A stretch of DNA of 64,000 nt from UBA4877 sp002399345. GTDB lineage: Bacteria; Bacillota; Thermoanaerobacteria; Thermoanaerobacterales; UBA4877. The translations under genes and the position numbers were made by a program. The stretch's first letter is position 1, and the number at the start of each line of letters is the position of its first letter. The stretch covers positions 1 to 64,000 of the forward strand of contig DAIORT010000005.1 in the NCBI GenBank assembly GCA_036752905.1. The letters run 5' to 3'. A model generated the notes under the pieces. The model was not told the origin of the DNA, did no database searches, and saw nothing but the letters and a program-made list of their open reading frames with translations. This document shows, piece after piece, positions 18,843 to 28,194 of this stretch.

Positions 18843-20242
18843 AAATGCGCTTTCATATCCTTGCCTGTCGCTTTACTAATAGCTTCTATCAAATCATCGG
18901 CAGAAACATTTTTGTACATATTCTGCTTATAATACATCTTCAGGCCCTTTATAAAGTTATCCCTTCCTACAGCATCCTCTATCTTCTTAAAACCCAGTGC
19001 TCCTTTTTCATAAACTATGGCGCTGTATTCGGTGTCATTGGTAAATTTATTCACCGGGTCCGTTACCTTTCGCTTGCTGTCTGCATATTTATCTGCAAAC
19101 TGCTCATATGCCTTCCAGAACCTGTTTGAAAGTTCGCTGCCGTAAAACTCGCGGAAATACTGCATGGTGGAATATTCGGTGAGGGCCTCGTCCAGCCACG
19201 GCTCCTTGACCTCATTATTTCCCACCACCCCGTACCACCACTGGTGAGCAGTCTCGTGGGCTATAATCTGCTCCAGTACAAAGATGTTGTTTTTACTGTA
19301 AATTGTCCGGTCTATCATAGAAAGCTGGGGATATTCCATGCCCCCTATATAAAAATCAGCCTCCACAACATCGTATTCAGGATAGGGATACCGGCCGAAT
19401 GTCCTGCTGTAGTATTCCAACGCGTCGGCGGCATACTTAAGTGACCTTTCTCCTATCTTATCATCGCCAAAATAGTATGAATTCACTTTAGTGCCGCCCA
19501 CGCTGGTGCTCTTTACCTTGAATTTATCGGAGAGGACCACGGCCATATCCCTTACCTTATCAGCATTTATATACCACATCTTGTTTGTCTTATTCTCTTC
19601 CGTTTTGGCTGTCCCGGTGGATGCAACGGAGTATTCGGATGGGGCAGTCAGCCTTACGGTATATTTCGCCGTTTCACTATAAAAGGGATCTCCCGTGGCA
19701 TAATAGGGATCCTTATTCCAGCCGTCTTTGCCGTACATACTTACAATGGGGTACCAGTTAGCCAGCCTTATGGTATTTTTACCGTATCCGAACCTGCCGT
19801 CACTGGGCGGCAGCTTCACCATAAAGTTTATGGTTATACTCGTGCTTCTGCCCGGCATCAGTTCACCCGGAAGAGAAACCTTCATATTGATGCCGTCTAT
19901 ATCAAACCGTGTTTCTTTATTTCGCACCTTCACTCCCAATATATCCATATAGCCCGGGGAAAACCCGTCTGGATAGGCCAGGCCCATTTCATCCTTTGGG
20001 AATGGAGCGATGGACTGCGCCTTGAATGCATTGGGATAAAGATGAAAGTATATCTCCTTAAGCGGAACGTCCGCGGTATTTGTATACTTAACCGTTTCCC
20101 TGCCGGTTAGCGCCATCACATGGGTGTCAAGCTGCGCATCTATGATGTATTCGTCGTCTTTGTCTGCCGTTACATGCAGAAACCCGCCGACAACCAAGAC
20201 AATGGCCAGGGCAAAGATTATAATGGTCCTGTATTTTCTCAA
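18818..20242 (-). CDS. M1-family zinc metallopeptidase, exported
   Basis: 474 residues: N-terminal membrane/signal segment (about 6-25), beta-rich M1 N-domain, then a thermolysin-like catalytic domain with HETAH at 329-333 and the third zinc ligand Glu352 in PWLDEALTEY, 18 residues on as required. Substrate motif GGMEYPQ (about 300-306) corresponds to the GxMEN exopeptidase loop but reads GGMEYP, so aminopeptidase specificity is not assured. The C-terminal domain of long M1 enzymes is absent; short forms are common in Clostridia. Confidence 0.9.
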   Translation of the reverse strand: MRKYRTIIIFALAIVLVVGGFLHVTADKDDEYIIDAQLDTHVMALTGRETVKYTNTADVPLKEIYFHLYPNAFKAQSIAPFPKDEMGLAYPDGFSPGYMDILGVKVRNKETRFDIDGINMKVSLPGELMPGRSTSITINFMVKLPPSDGRFGYGKNTIRLANWYPIVSMYGKDGWNKDPYYATGDPFYSETAKYTVRLTAPSEYSVASTGTAKTEENKTNKMWYINADKVRDMAVVLSDKFKVKSTSVGGTKVNSYYFGDDKIGERSLKYAADALEYYSRTFGRYPYPEYDVVEADFYIGGMEYPQLSMIDRTIYSKNNIFVLEQIIAHETAHQWWYGVVGNNEVKEPWLDEALTEYSTMQYFREFYGSELSNRFWKAYEQFADKYADSKRKVTDPVNKFTNDTEYSAIVYEKGALGFKKIEDAVGRDNFIKGLKMYYKQNMYKNVSADDLIEAISKATGKDMKAHFKKAAPRS

Positions 20243-20302
20243 CGGTTATCCCTCCTATCGTCTGCTATAATAATACTATCCGAGGGTAAAGATTAGAACC
20301 TT

Positions 20303-20330
20303 TTGCCGCCGACATAATTTGTAGTATAAT
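20303..20330 (+). promoter_or_regulatory. Probable sigma-A promoter of lgt
   Basis: -35 TTGCCG at 20303-20308, 16-base spacer, -10 TATAAT at 20325-20330, about 70 bases before the ATG. Confidence 0.55.
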
Positions 20331-20401
20331 GAGTTTAAAACAATAGGTAATAATATGTAGTAAAGTAATCAAAATCCATGGCATAAGAAAGGTGATATAT
20401 T

Positions 20402-21163
20402 ATGTATCTAAATCTTGACCCGGTAGCCTTCAGTATCGGACCAATATCGGTCCGCTGGTACGGTATCTTCATGGCCGTATCCATACTTCTCGGAATGATA
20501 TACCTTATAAACGAAGGAAAAAACCGCGGAGTTGATGAGGATGATTTATATAACGTCGTCCTGCTGGTGGTCATATGCGGCGTGATAGGCGCGCGGCTAA
20601 TGTTCGTGCTCACCAATTATCCGGGATGGTTCATTCACGACCCGCTGCAGGTGCTCAAGATATATGAGGGCGGCCTGGCCTGGCACGGTGGCCTACTCGG
20701 TGGTGTATTGGCCGGTTGGTGGTATACGAAGCGCAAAGATCTGAATCTCTTTATGTTGGCAGACCTGGCAGTGCCCGGGCTTTGCATAGGATACATACTA
20801 GTAAGGATAGGAAACATATTCAACGGAGAAGTACTGGGAAGAACGACGGCCTTCTCCTTCGGCAGATGGCCGGCCCAGCTCATGGCTTCAGCCATTGGCG
20901 CCATCTTGCTTATAAGATATTTCTATATACAAAAGAAAAATCCGCACAACGGATACCAGTTCTGGTCATTTCTATTTTATCATCAGCTGCTGCGCGGCAT
21001 TATAGAAGAGAGCGTGAGGGAAAACCCCCTGTACATAGTAAAATATATAAGCGATACATGGGGTGTGGGATTTCTTACCCTCACACAATGGGCAACAGTA
21101 CCGCTGCTCATAATGTTCTATTACTTTATGATGAGATGTAAGAAAGGTTATTACGACGATTAA
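20402..21163 (+). CDS. lgt: Phosphatidylglycerol-prolipoprotein diacylglyceryl transferase
   Basis: 253-residue membrane protein with seven hydrophobic segments. Family signatures: the HGG motif in GGLAWHGGLLGG (about 96-107) and the signature RIGNIFNGEVLG (about 137-148). Lgt attaches diacylglycerol to the lipobox cysteine of preprolipoproteins. Start chosen at the ATG after GAAAGGTGATAT. It stands alone, with its own promoter and terminator. Confidence 0.95.
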   Translation: MYLNLDPVAFSIGPISVRWYGIFMAVSILLGMIYLINEGKNRGVDEDDLYNVVLLVVICGVIGARLMFVLTNYPGWFIHDPLQVLKIYEGGLAWHGGLLGGVLAGWWYTKRKDLNLFMLADLAVPGLCIGYILVRIGNIFNGEVLGRTTAFSFGRWPAQLMASAIGAILLIRYFYIQKKNPHNGYQFWSFLFYHQLLRGIIEESVRENPLYIVKYISDTWGVGFLTLTQWATVPLLIMFYYFMMRCKKGYYDD

Positions 21164-21174
21164 AAAGTAAAAAA

Positions 21175-21220
21175 TAAAAAGGAGCAACCACTAATCTAAT
21201 TGCGATCGCTCCTTTTTATT
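21175..21220. terminator. Bidirectional terminator between lgt and purA
   Basis: Arms AAAAAGGAGC and GCTCCTTTTT enclose about 22 bases; T tracts occur on both strands, serving the two convergent genes. Confidence 0.75.
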
Positions 21221-22483
21221 TTATCTAAGCAGGGTTTGACTTCTTTCCGGTCCCACCGATACAATGCTTACCGGTACCCCCACATTATCCTCTATAAACT
21301 TTATATAGTCCTTGGCCTGCTGTGGAAGCTCATCAAAGCTTTGCACCTGTGATATATCCTCATCCCAGCCCTTAAGCATCCGGCACTCTGGTTTAACTTT
21401 ACCCAGTAGATCCAGATCTGCAGGGAAATCATATATATTTTCGCCGGCTCCCTTATAAGATGTACACACATTTATTTCTTTAAGGCCGGTTAGCGTATCC
21501 AGCTTGGTTACGGCAAGAGAAGTAAGCCCATTTACCCTGGCGGCATACCGTAAAATAACAAGGTCCAGCCAGCCCACTCTGCGGGCTCTGCCTGTCGTAG
21601 TGCCGTATTCATTGCCTTTGTCTCTTACATAGTCCGCCACCTTGCCTTCCAGCTCCGTAGGAAACGGACCCTTGCCTACCCTTGTGGTATATGCCTTGGC
21701 AATACCTGTTACCTCGTCAATAAGCGTAGGCCCGATGCCCAGGCCGGTACACGCTCCGCCCGATGTCGAGCTGGACGAAGTCACAAAGGGATATGTCCCG
21801 TGGTCGATATCTAACAGGGTTCCCTGTGCCCCTTCCAGAAGCACATCCTTGCCTTGTTTTATGGATTCATAGATCAATGCCGACGTATCGGTCACATAGG
21901 GCTTAAGCCTGCTCCCGTACTGCGCATATTCATCATAAAATGACTTGATTTTCTGTCCTCCGTATACATTTTCGATTGCGGTGTTTTTCTGCTCTAAAGC
22001 CCCTTCCAGGCGCGATTTAAAGGTATCACCGACAAACTCGTTCATGCGTATGCCGCTGCGGCGTACCTTGTCTGTATAGGTTGGCCCTATGCCCTTCATG
22101 GTTGTGCCTATGTCGCCCGCCCCACGACTTTTCTCCATCAGTTTGTCCAATATCTTATGATAGGGCATAACCACCTGTGCCCTGTCCGAAATCCTGAGGT
22201 TATCACAGGCCAGGCCTTTACCCCTGAGCTCATCCAATTCCTGTAATAGCAGCGGCGGGTCAACCACCACTCCGTTGCCTATTATATTCATACATCTTTT
22301 ATTTAGTATTCCTGAAGGCACGAGATGCAGCTTATATACCTCTCCGCCCTTATCAACGGTATGGCCCGCATTGCTCCCACCCTGATATCTAGCGACAACA
22401 TCGCTCTTCTCAGCCAGGTAATCGGTTATCTTTCCCTTTCCCTCATCACCCCACTGTGCACCTACTATACACCTTACGCTCAT
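21221..22483 (-). CDS. purA: Adenylosuccinate synthetase
   Basis: 420 residues, normal for PurA, which makes adenylosuccinate from IMP, aspartate and GTP. GTP-binding loop GAQWGDEGKGK (8-18), substrate loops NAGHTV and GTTTGRARRVGW are present. Its ATG directly follows the stop of the flavoprotein gene, with GGGAGG inside the end of that gene, so the two are co-transcribed. Confidence 0.97.
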   Translation of the reverse strand: MSVRCIVGAQWGDEGKGKITDYLAEKSDVVARYQGGSNAGHTVDKGGEVYKLHLVPSGILNKRCMNIIGNGVVVDPPLLLQELDELRGKGLACDNLRISDRAQVVMPYHKILDKLMEKSRGAGDIGTTMKGIGPTYTDKVRRSGIRMNEFVGDTFKSRLEGALEQKNTAIENVYGGQKIKSFYDEYAQYGSRLKPYVTDTSALIYESIKQGKDVLLEGAQGTLLDIDHGTYPFVTSSSSTSGGACTGLGIGPTLIDEVTGIAKAYTTRVGKGPFPTELEGKVADYVRDKGNEYGTTTGRARRVGWLDLVILRYAARVNGLTSLAVTKLDTLTGLKEINVCTSYKGAGENIYDFPADLDLLGKVKPECRMLKGWDEDISQVQSFDELPQQAKDYIKFIEDNVGVPVSIVSVGPERSQTLLR

Positions 22484-23860
22484 TTATTCTTCCTCCCTTG
22501 TCAGTATCTGTCTCGCAACCAGCACGCCGGAGGCCGAAGCCTGGGCCAGGCCTCTGCTCACTCCCGCACCGTCGCCGGCCGCATAAAGATTCTCTATCTT
22601 TGTCTCCAGGCTGTCAGTCAAACTCACCCTAGAAGAATAAAACTTGACCTCCACCCCGTATAACAGAGTGTGCTTGGAAAACACACCCGGCGCAATCTTA
22701 TCCATTGCCTGCAGCATCTCTATAATATCAGTAAGATGCCTGTACGGCAGCACTAAACTTAAATCTCCCGGCACTGCGGCCTTAAGAGTCGGCTCTAATA
22801 GCCCCCTCTTTATCCTCTCCGGGGTAGACCGCCTGCCGTCCAAGAGATCGCCCAGCCGCTGCACTATGACTCCCTCACCAAGCATATTAGCCAAACGAGC
22901 GATGTACTTGCCATAATCAATCGGCTCATGGAAGGGCTCGGTAAACTCCTTAGAAACAAGAAGAGCAAAATTCGTATTGGAGGTCTTCTTGTCCTTATAG
23001 CTGTGGCCATTCACCGTCTTGAGGCCGTCAACGTTCTCCTCCACGACCTCCCCATACGGGCTCATGCAGAATGTCCTCACCCTGTCGTCAAAAGACTTGG
23101 TGTAGTATATCAGCTTGGACTCATATACGGCCTCCGTGATATCCTCCATTATCTCGGCGGGCACCTCCACACGCACGCCTATGTCCACGGCATTGTTAAC
23201 CGTCTTAAGCCCCAGTTTGCCGCACTGAGCCCTGAACCAGCCGGCCCCATTTCTTCCGGGAGCAACCATTATATAATTCCCGTAAAAATCACCTTTATCC
23301 GTCGACACACCCACTGCCCTGCCGTTTTCGATAAGTATATCTAAAACCCGGCAGCCTGTTTTAAGATCGACCCTCTCAGATAAATACTCCTGCATATTTT
23401 TAAGAATCTCGCAGCACTTTTCCGTGCCCAGGTGCCTTATCCTGGCAGGTATGAACTTAAGATCCGCCGATGCGGCCGCCCGGGAAATCTTTTTTATCTT
23501 TTCCTTATCCGTACCGTGGGTCTCATGGGTTCCCCCGAAGTTCACATAAATATCATCTATATAGCGTATGAGTTCTTCTACCTCGTTTTTACCAACGTAT
23601 TCATCCAGCGTCCCTCCGAATTCGGTAGTCAGCGTAAGCTTGCCGTCACTGAATGCTCCGGCGCCCCCGAAACCACTCGTTATGGAGCATGGTTTGCAAT
23701 CGCTGCAGCTGCCGCCGCGGCTCATGGGGCACATCCTTCTCTCTATCGGACGCCCTTTTTCCAAAAGAAGAACTTTTAGGCCGGGCCTCTTCAATGTAAG
23801 TTCGTATGAAGCAAAGATCCCGGCAGGACCTGCGCCAACTATAATCACATCATAATTCAT
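22484..23860 (-). CDS. NAD(P)/FAD-dependent oxidoreductase (FAD-dependent dehydrogenase)
   Basis: 458 residues. N-terminal dinucleotide-binding motif IVGAGPAGIFASYEL (6-20), a four-cysteine cluster in RMCPMSRGGSCSDCKPC (about 42-58) typical of this uncharacterised clostridial flavoprotein family, and a C-terminal FAD motif (LYAAGDGAGVSRGLAQAS, about 427-444). Substrate unknown. Adjacent to purA with no gap. Confidence 0.88.
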   Translation of the reverse strand: MNYDVIIVGAGPAGIFASYELTLKRPGLKVLLLEKGRPIERRMCPMSRGGSCSDCKPCSITSGFGGAGAFSDGKLTLTTEFGGTLDEYVGKNEVEELIRYIDDIYVNFGGTHETHGTDKEKIKKISRAAASADLKFIPARIRHLGTEKCCEILKNMQEYLSERVDLKTGCRVLDILIENGRAVGVSTDKGDFYGNYIMVAPGRNGAGWFRAQCGKLGLKTVNNAVDIGVRVEVPAEIMEDITEAVYESKLIYYTKSFDDRVRTFCMSPYGEVVEENVDGLKTVNGHSYKDKKTSNTNFALLVSKEFTEPFHEPIDYGKYIARLANMLGEGVIVQRLGDLLDGRRSTPERIKRGLLEPTLKAAVPGDLSLVLPYRHLTDIIEMLQAMDKIAPGVFSKHTLLYGVEVKFYSSRVSLTDSLETKIENLYAAGDGAGVSRGLAQASASGVLVARQILTREEE

Positions 23861-24037
23861 ATATAATCCCTCCTAACGGTGGGGCTGCTTCCCTTGTGTA
23901 TATTATCAGAATGGAGATAATAAATCAAGAGTAAATCCGAACATTATACGCGTAATATACAATAAAAGTTCTATATAAGTACCTACTATTTAATATAAAT
24001 GTAGCCATATCGTAACATAGCTGTAACATTCCCATGA

Positions 24038-24060
24038 TATAATTCTTTTGAAGAAGGAGG
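24038..24060 (+). promoter_or_regulatory. Candidate -10 box and ribosome site of the SLH protein gene
   Basis: TATAAT at 24038-24043 and a strong ribosome site GAAGGAGG at 24053-24060 before the ATG at 24068. The two are so close that the message would have a very short leader. No convincing -35 (GTAACA at 24012 is too far). The rest of 23861-24037 shows nothing. Confidence 0.35.
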
Positions 24061-24067
24061 ATGAATA

Positions 24068-26044
24068 ATGAAAAAACGATTTATCACAGCTGCAATAATA
24101 CTATGTATGTTAATGAGCAGCACCGGAGTTTTTGCCCAGGGCACCTCTCCTTATAAAGATGTGGAAGGAAGCTGGGCAGAGGAAGCGATAGCAGACCTCA
24201 CAAACAGAGGAATATTGGGAGGACGCGGCAACGGACTCTTTGTACCTAAAGGCAAAATCACCAGAGCTGAGTTCACCACAATTATGACCAAGATGTTCGG
24301 TCTTAATGTTCCCGCAAGCCCGGTATCTTTTACTGATGTTCCAGCAAACTACTGGGGAAAATCAGGCATCGATGCCGTGGTAGCAGCCGGCTATATGAGT
24401 GGCCTTTCATCAACAACATTCGGGCCGAACAAGTCCATGACCAGAGAGATGGCCATGACGGCTATTATGGCAACCACGTCGCACTCCGATTTGATAAGAG
24501 AAGGAATGAACAAAAACACAGGGTATACCGATGATAGCAAGATATCCTCATGGTCCCGCGGTTTTGTCTATGCCGCGAAACAGCTGGGTGTTTTAGAGGG
24601 TTACCCGGATGGCAGTTTCCATCCGCAGGGCACTCTTACACGCGCCGAGACGGCCATGCTTTTTTACAGGCTTAACAATCCGGATGAAAAACCTGCTCCG
24701 CCGGTAACAGAAAAACCCAAGCCGCCGGAAAACTTAGCCATAACCGAGGCAAAGAACGGTCACGTAAGCCTGGAGTGGACAAAGGTATCCGGCGCAAAAA
24801 AATACGCCGTATATAGAATATCAAACGGAAAAGAAAAACTGCTTAATTTTACAACCGATACGCATTACACAGACACAACCAACTTAGATGATGGCCCGCA
24901 GTATTATGTAAAAACTGTGGACGGCAATAATACTTACTCGGAAGCAAGCAATATGGTAAAAACCCCGTCATTAAACGACAGGGAACAAGGCTATGAGCAT
25001 GACTTCGGCTACAGCCAGAAAATCAAATCGCAGATTTTAAGCGCGCAGCCCGGTCAGGTCATAAGCACCTCCGGCCTGGTAGGAAGCCGCATCCCGCAGG
25101 TTGAAGCAAACCGCAAGGATAATGATGATACGCTTATCTTCTCCGATTCACCGGAATACATCACACATCCGGGCATACAATACAAGACACCCGTAAACGG
25201 AAAGGCACGGCTGTATTATTACTGTATCAACCATATACTCTACAGCAACGTCTTCCCGGATAACCTGAGATACGGAGTATTTATAAAGAATACCAGCGAC
25301 GATGACGTCAAAGTAAATATAAAAAGAGCCAATCTCGGAGGCACAGATCAGGGATATGAATCATGGAGATGGCTACAGGTTGGAGCCGAGGTAACATACG
25401 ACCTATTAGATGGTGACAATCTCAATATAAACATGCGCCTTGATCCCGGCGAGACCCGGCTTATATCCCCCACTCATTTCTATACGCCTGTCACCTACAA
25501 CAATATAATACACGGTGTATACGACTTGGAGACCAATGGAGAGGCTGAGGTTTATTTCGTAGCGCTAGGTGAAAAATACAATGATATTGAGGACCCGGAA
25601 AAAGAAATTGACAAGCTGCCGCTCTTAGAACCCGATGTACACGACAGGGGTACATACACGGGAACAAAACGTTCGGTAGACCTGTATGTCGATAAAATGC
25701 AGGCGCTCACATTGGCAGATGGTAAATTTGATCCCACCCTGCAGGGCAAAGACAAAATGCTGGATAAAGATGCAAAACTGAGCGGTAATTATGGATTAGA
25801 GTATAACATACACGTGAAAGCGGGAAGAAAAATGAGGGTCATAATGCTCGCACAGGGGGGCAGTTATCAGGGCCCTATATGGACGAGCAAATCAGGAACC
25901 TTCATGGCGCCAAAAAGCCCCATAAAGCCGTTTACACAAGGTGTGTACATCGACGAGATAAATGCGGGCGAGGATATGACCATAAGATGGATACCGCCGG
26001 CTTCCACCTATCTGCCTGTGGAGTTTGTATTCGTTGAAGTGTAA
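24068..26044 (+). CDS. SLH-domain surface protein with fibronectin-III-like domain
   Basis: 658 residues: signal peptide ending near residue 23 (GVFAQG), three S-layer-homology repeats (about 28-205; e.g. YKDVEGSWAEEAIADL, FTDVPANYWGKSGIDA, YTDDSKISSWSRGFVY), a proline-rich linker, an Fn3-like domain at about 218-297, and a 350-residue C-terminal region I do not recognise. SLH domains bind pyruvylated wall polymers, so this is cell-surface anchored. Transcribed alone, opposite to the flavoprotein gene. Confidence 0.9.
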   Translation: MKKRFITAAIILCMLMSSTGVFAQGTSPYKDVEGSWAEEAIADLTNRGILGGRGNGLFVPKGKITRAEFTTIMTKMFGLNVPASPVSFTDVPANYWGKSGIDAVVAAGYMSGLSSTTFGPNKSMTREMAMTAIMATTSHSDLIREGMNKNTGYTDDSKISSWSRGFVYAAKQLGVLEGYPDGSFHPQGTLTRAETAMLFYRLNNPDEKPAPPVTEKPKPPENLAITEAKNGHVSLEWTKVSGAKKYAVYRISNGKEKLLNFTTDTHYTDTTNLDDGPQYYVKTVDGNNTYSEASNMVKTPSLNDREQGYEHDFGYSQKIKSQILSAQPGQVISTSGLVGSRIPQVEANRKDNDDTLIFSDSPEYITHPGIQYKTPVNGKARLYYYCINHILYSNVFPDNLRYGVFIKNTSDDDVKVNIKRANLGGTDQGYESWRWLQVGAEVTYDLLDGDNLNINMRLDPGETRLISPTHFYTPVTYNNIIHGVYDLETNGEAEVYFVALGEKYNDIEDPEKEIDKLPLLEPDVHDRGTYTGTKRSVDLYVDKMQALTLADGKFDPTLQGKDKMLDKDAKLSGNYGLEYNIHVKAGRKMRVIMLAQGGSYQGPIWTSKSGTFMAPKSPIKPFTQGVYIDEINAGEDMTIRWIPPASTYLPVEFVFVEV

Positions 26045-26114
26045 CTGTTGAAAATTTATGCAACCCATGATATCATAGACAATAGGTCATAAATAAACAA
26101 AAGTTGGTGGTATC

Positions 26115-27206
26115 ATGATAACAGAAGCAGAAAGACGGGTATTAAACGTCATTATCGATAACCCCACCGCATCCCAGGAACAGCTGGCAGGGCTGCTAGG
26201 CATCACGCGTTCTGCCACGGCAACACATATATCCAGCCTCATTAAAAAGGGTCTGCTTAAGAGGGGATATATTGTTAATAGAGGACCCTCGGCGGTGGTG
26301 GTAGGCGGCACCAATTTTGACATAAAGGGAACATCCTTTGAAAACATACTGCCGGCCACATCAAACCCTGGAAGCGTTGAATTCTCCCCAGGGGGCGTGG
26401 GCAGGAACATTGCCGAGAATCTGACGCGGCTGACGGTAAAAACACGGCTGGTCACCCTGGTGGGTGATGATATGTACGGGGACATGCTGCTAAAAGATGC
26501 CGTACAGTCGGGTATAGACATCTCCGCCTGCGATAAAATGCCTCAAAAGACTTCGGGCACATACATAGCCATATCGTCTTCCGACGGTGATATGGCCGTA
26601 TCCCTCTCGGATATGGAAATCTTCAAAGAGATGACTCCCGAGTTTATAAGGTCAAGGGCGAAGGTCTTTAATGCAGCCTCCGTAATAGCGGCTGATACCA
26701 ACATTCCCATAGATACTTTTGTCTACCTCAAACACCAGGCCAAGCTGAAGAGCATACCCTTCTGTGTAGAACCAGTATCCGTGCCCAAGGCTGCATACCT
26801 CAAGGGGCATCTTGAGGGTATAGACCTGATCACTCCTAATATACAGGAGGCAGCGGCCATTGCGGAAATGGAGATCACGGACGATGACGACATAGAAGAG
26901 GCTGCCCGGGTTATAAACAGCCGGGGGGTAGGAACCGTAGTCATAACCCTGGGCAAAAGAGGCATATACATGTACACCGGCAACAAAGGCGGCTTCCTAC
27001 AGAGCCTGGGTGCTAAAGTGGTCGATACCACTGGAGCGGGAGATGCACTCTTCGCGGGCATGGTCTACGGGATATACAACGGATACAGCATGGAAAGATC
27101 AGCGGAATGCGGCCTGGCCTGTGCTTCGGTCGCCATATCCAGCAGCCTCACCGTATCCCCCATGATTAACCCTTCGTATATTGAACAAATGATAGCAGGC
27201 GTGTAA
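26115..27206 (+). CDS. PfkB-family carbohydrate kinase with N-terminal helix-turn-helix
   Basis: 363 residues. Residues 1-55 form a MarR/Lrp-like winged helix (TASQEQLAGLLGITRSATAT); residues 60-360 are a PfkB/ribokinase domain with the glycine-rich signature PGGVGRNIAENL near 93 and the catalytic motif DTTGAGDALFAG near 308. Such fusions occur in the pseudouridine-kinase/YeiC-like branch. Substrate not decidable. It ends at a shared terminator with the convergent ROK gene. Confidence 0.88.
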   Translation: MITEAERRVLNVIIDNPTASQEQLAGLLGITRSATATHISSLIKKGLLKRGYIVNRGPSAVVVGGTNFDIKGTSFENILPATSNPGSVEFSPGGVGRNIAENLTRLTVKTRLVTLVGDDMYGDMLLKDAVQSGIDISACDKMPQKTSGTYIAISSSDGDMAVSLSDMEIFKEMTPEFIRSRAKVFNAASVIAADTNIPIDTFVYLKHQAKLKSIPFCVEPVSVPKAAYLKGHLEGIDLITPNIQEAAAIAEMEITDDDDIEEAARVINSRGVGTVVITLGKRGIYMYTGNKGGFLQSLGAKVVDTTGAGDALFAGMVYGIYNGYSMERSAECGLACASVAISSSLTVSPMINPSYIEQMIAGV

Positions 27207-27209
27207 TAT

Positions 27210-27250
27210 TAAAAAAGGCAAATGATCTAACGGTCATTTGCCTTTTTTAA
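27210..27250. terminator. Bidirectional terminator between the PfkB and ROK genes
   Basis: A 15-bp stem (AAAAAAGGCAAATGA / TCATTTGCCTTTTTT) with an 8-base loop and T runs on both strands. Confidence 0.9.
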
Positions 27251-28183
27251 TCCTTCTATTGCCGCAGCAGCCGCCCCGACGGTTCCCGCATCGTCTCCTA
27301 AAGAAGACCGTACCACGGTGACATCCTTGGCCTGGGCATCCATTGCCCTATCCGCTATGAAATCCCTCACGGGATTAAGAAAGATATCGCCTGCCTTGGC
27401 CACACCGCCACCTATGGCAATAACCTCCGGGTTAAATGTATTTACATAGTTAACAAGAGCAACCCCAAGGTATTTCGCAGCTCTTCGCAGTACGTACAGC
27501 GAAAGTCTGTCCCCTTCGGCCGCCCTCTTGGCTATCACGGCTGCCGTAAGGCTTTCACCACCTCGCATATCTTGCAAAACATCCGAGTAGTTTCCTTCGG
27601 ATAAATACTTTTTCATCATGCGGACTATCCCGGTAGCAGAAGCATACATCTCAAGGCAGCCCCTGCCTCCACAATTACAAAAAAGCCCGTCCTTTTCCAC
27701 TATGGTATGTCCTATCTCCGCCGTGGCGTTAGACTTGCCGTGAAGCAGACGCCCGTCCGTTATAATCCCGGCCCCCACGCCAGTGCCCAGCATCACCAGT
27801 ATGAAGTTATCAGTGCCTTTGCCTGTCCCAAATCTCCATTCACCCAGGGCAGCGGCATTAACATCATTTTCTACAAAAACTGGTACGGAAAAAGCATCTT
27901 CAATCGGCCTTCTCAGCTGCACGTTATTAAAATTTAAATTTCCTGCAAAACGGCATATCCCCTGATCTACATCGATAATTCCCGGAGAACAAAGCCCAAT
28001 GGCCTCTATCTCCTTATCCTTTTTGATTTTCTTCACTGCACTTATTATATTTTCCATTACCCTTCCGTAACCTTCGTCAGCCCCGGTAGGATGGGTTATA
28101 TGGCTCATAACCTTGCCCTGCTCACTTAATAGTGCCGCCTCGATGTTTGTTCCTCCCAGATCTACACCTGCAAGAATACCCAT
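27227..28183 (-). CDS. ROK-family sugar kinase (glucokinase-like)
   Basis: 318 residues from the ATG at 28183 (GAGGAGG seven bases upstream; a longer frame to 28198 lacks a ribosome site). ATP phosphate motif DLGGTNIEAAL at 6-16, ROK zinc motif CNCGGRGCLE near 164-173, and GTGVGAGII. ROK kinases phosphorylate glucose or related hexoses. No DNA-binding domain, so an enzyme rather than a repressor. Confidence 0.92.
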   Translation of the reverse strand: MGILAGVDLGGTNIEAALLSEQGKVMSHITHPTGADEGYGRVMENIISAVKKIKKDKEIEAIGLCSPGIIDVDQGICRFAGNLNFNNVQLRRPIEDAFSVPVFVENDVNAAALGEWRFGTGKGTDNFILVMLGTGVGAGIITDGRLLHGKSNATAEIGHTIVEKDGLFCNCGGRGCLEMYASATGIVRMMKKYLSEGNYSDVLQDMRGGESLTAAVIAKRAAEGDRLSLYVLRRAAKYLGVALVNYVNTFNPEVIAIGGGVAKAGDIFLNPVRDFIADRAMDAQAKDVTVVRSSLGDDAGTVGAAAAAIEGLKKANDR

Positions 28184-28194
28184 ATATCTCCTCC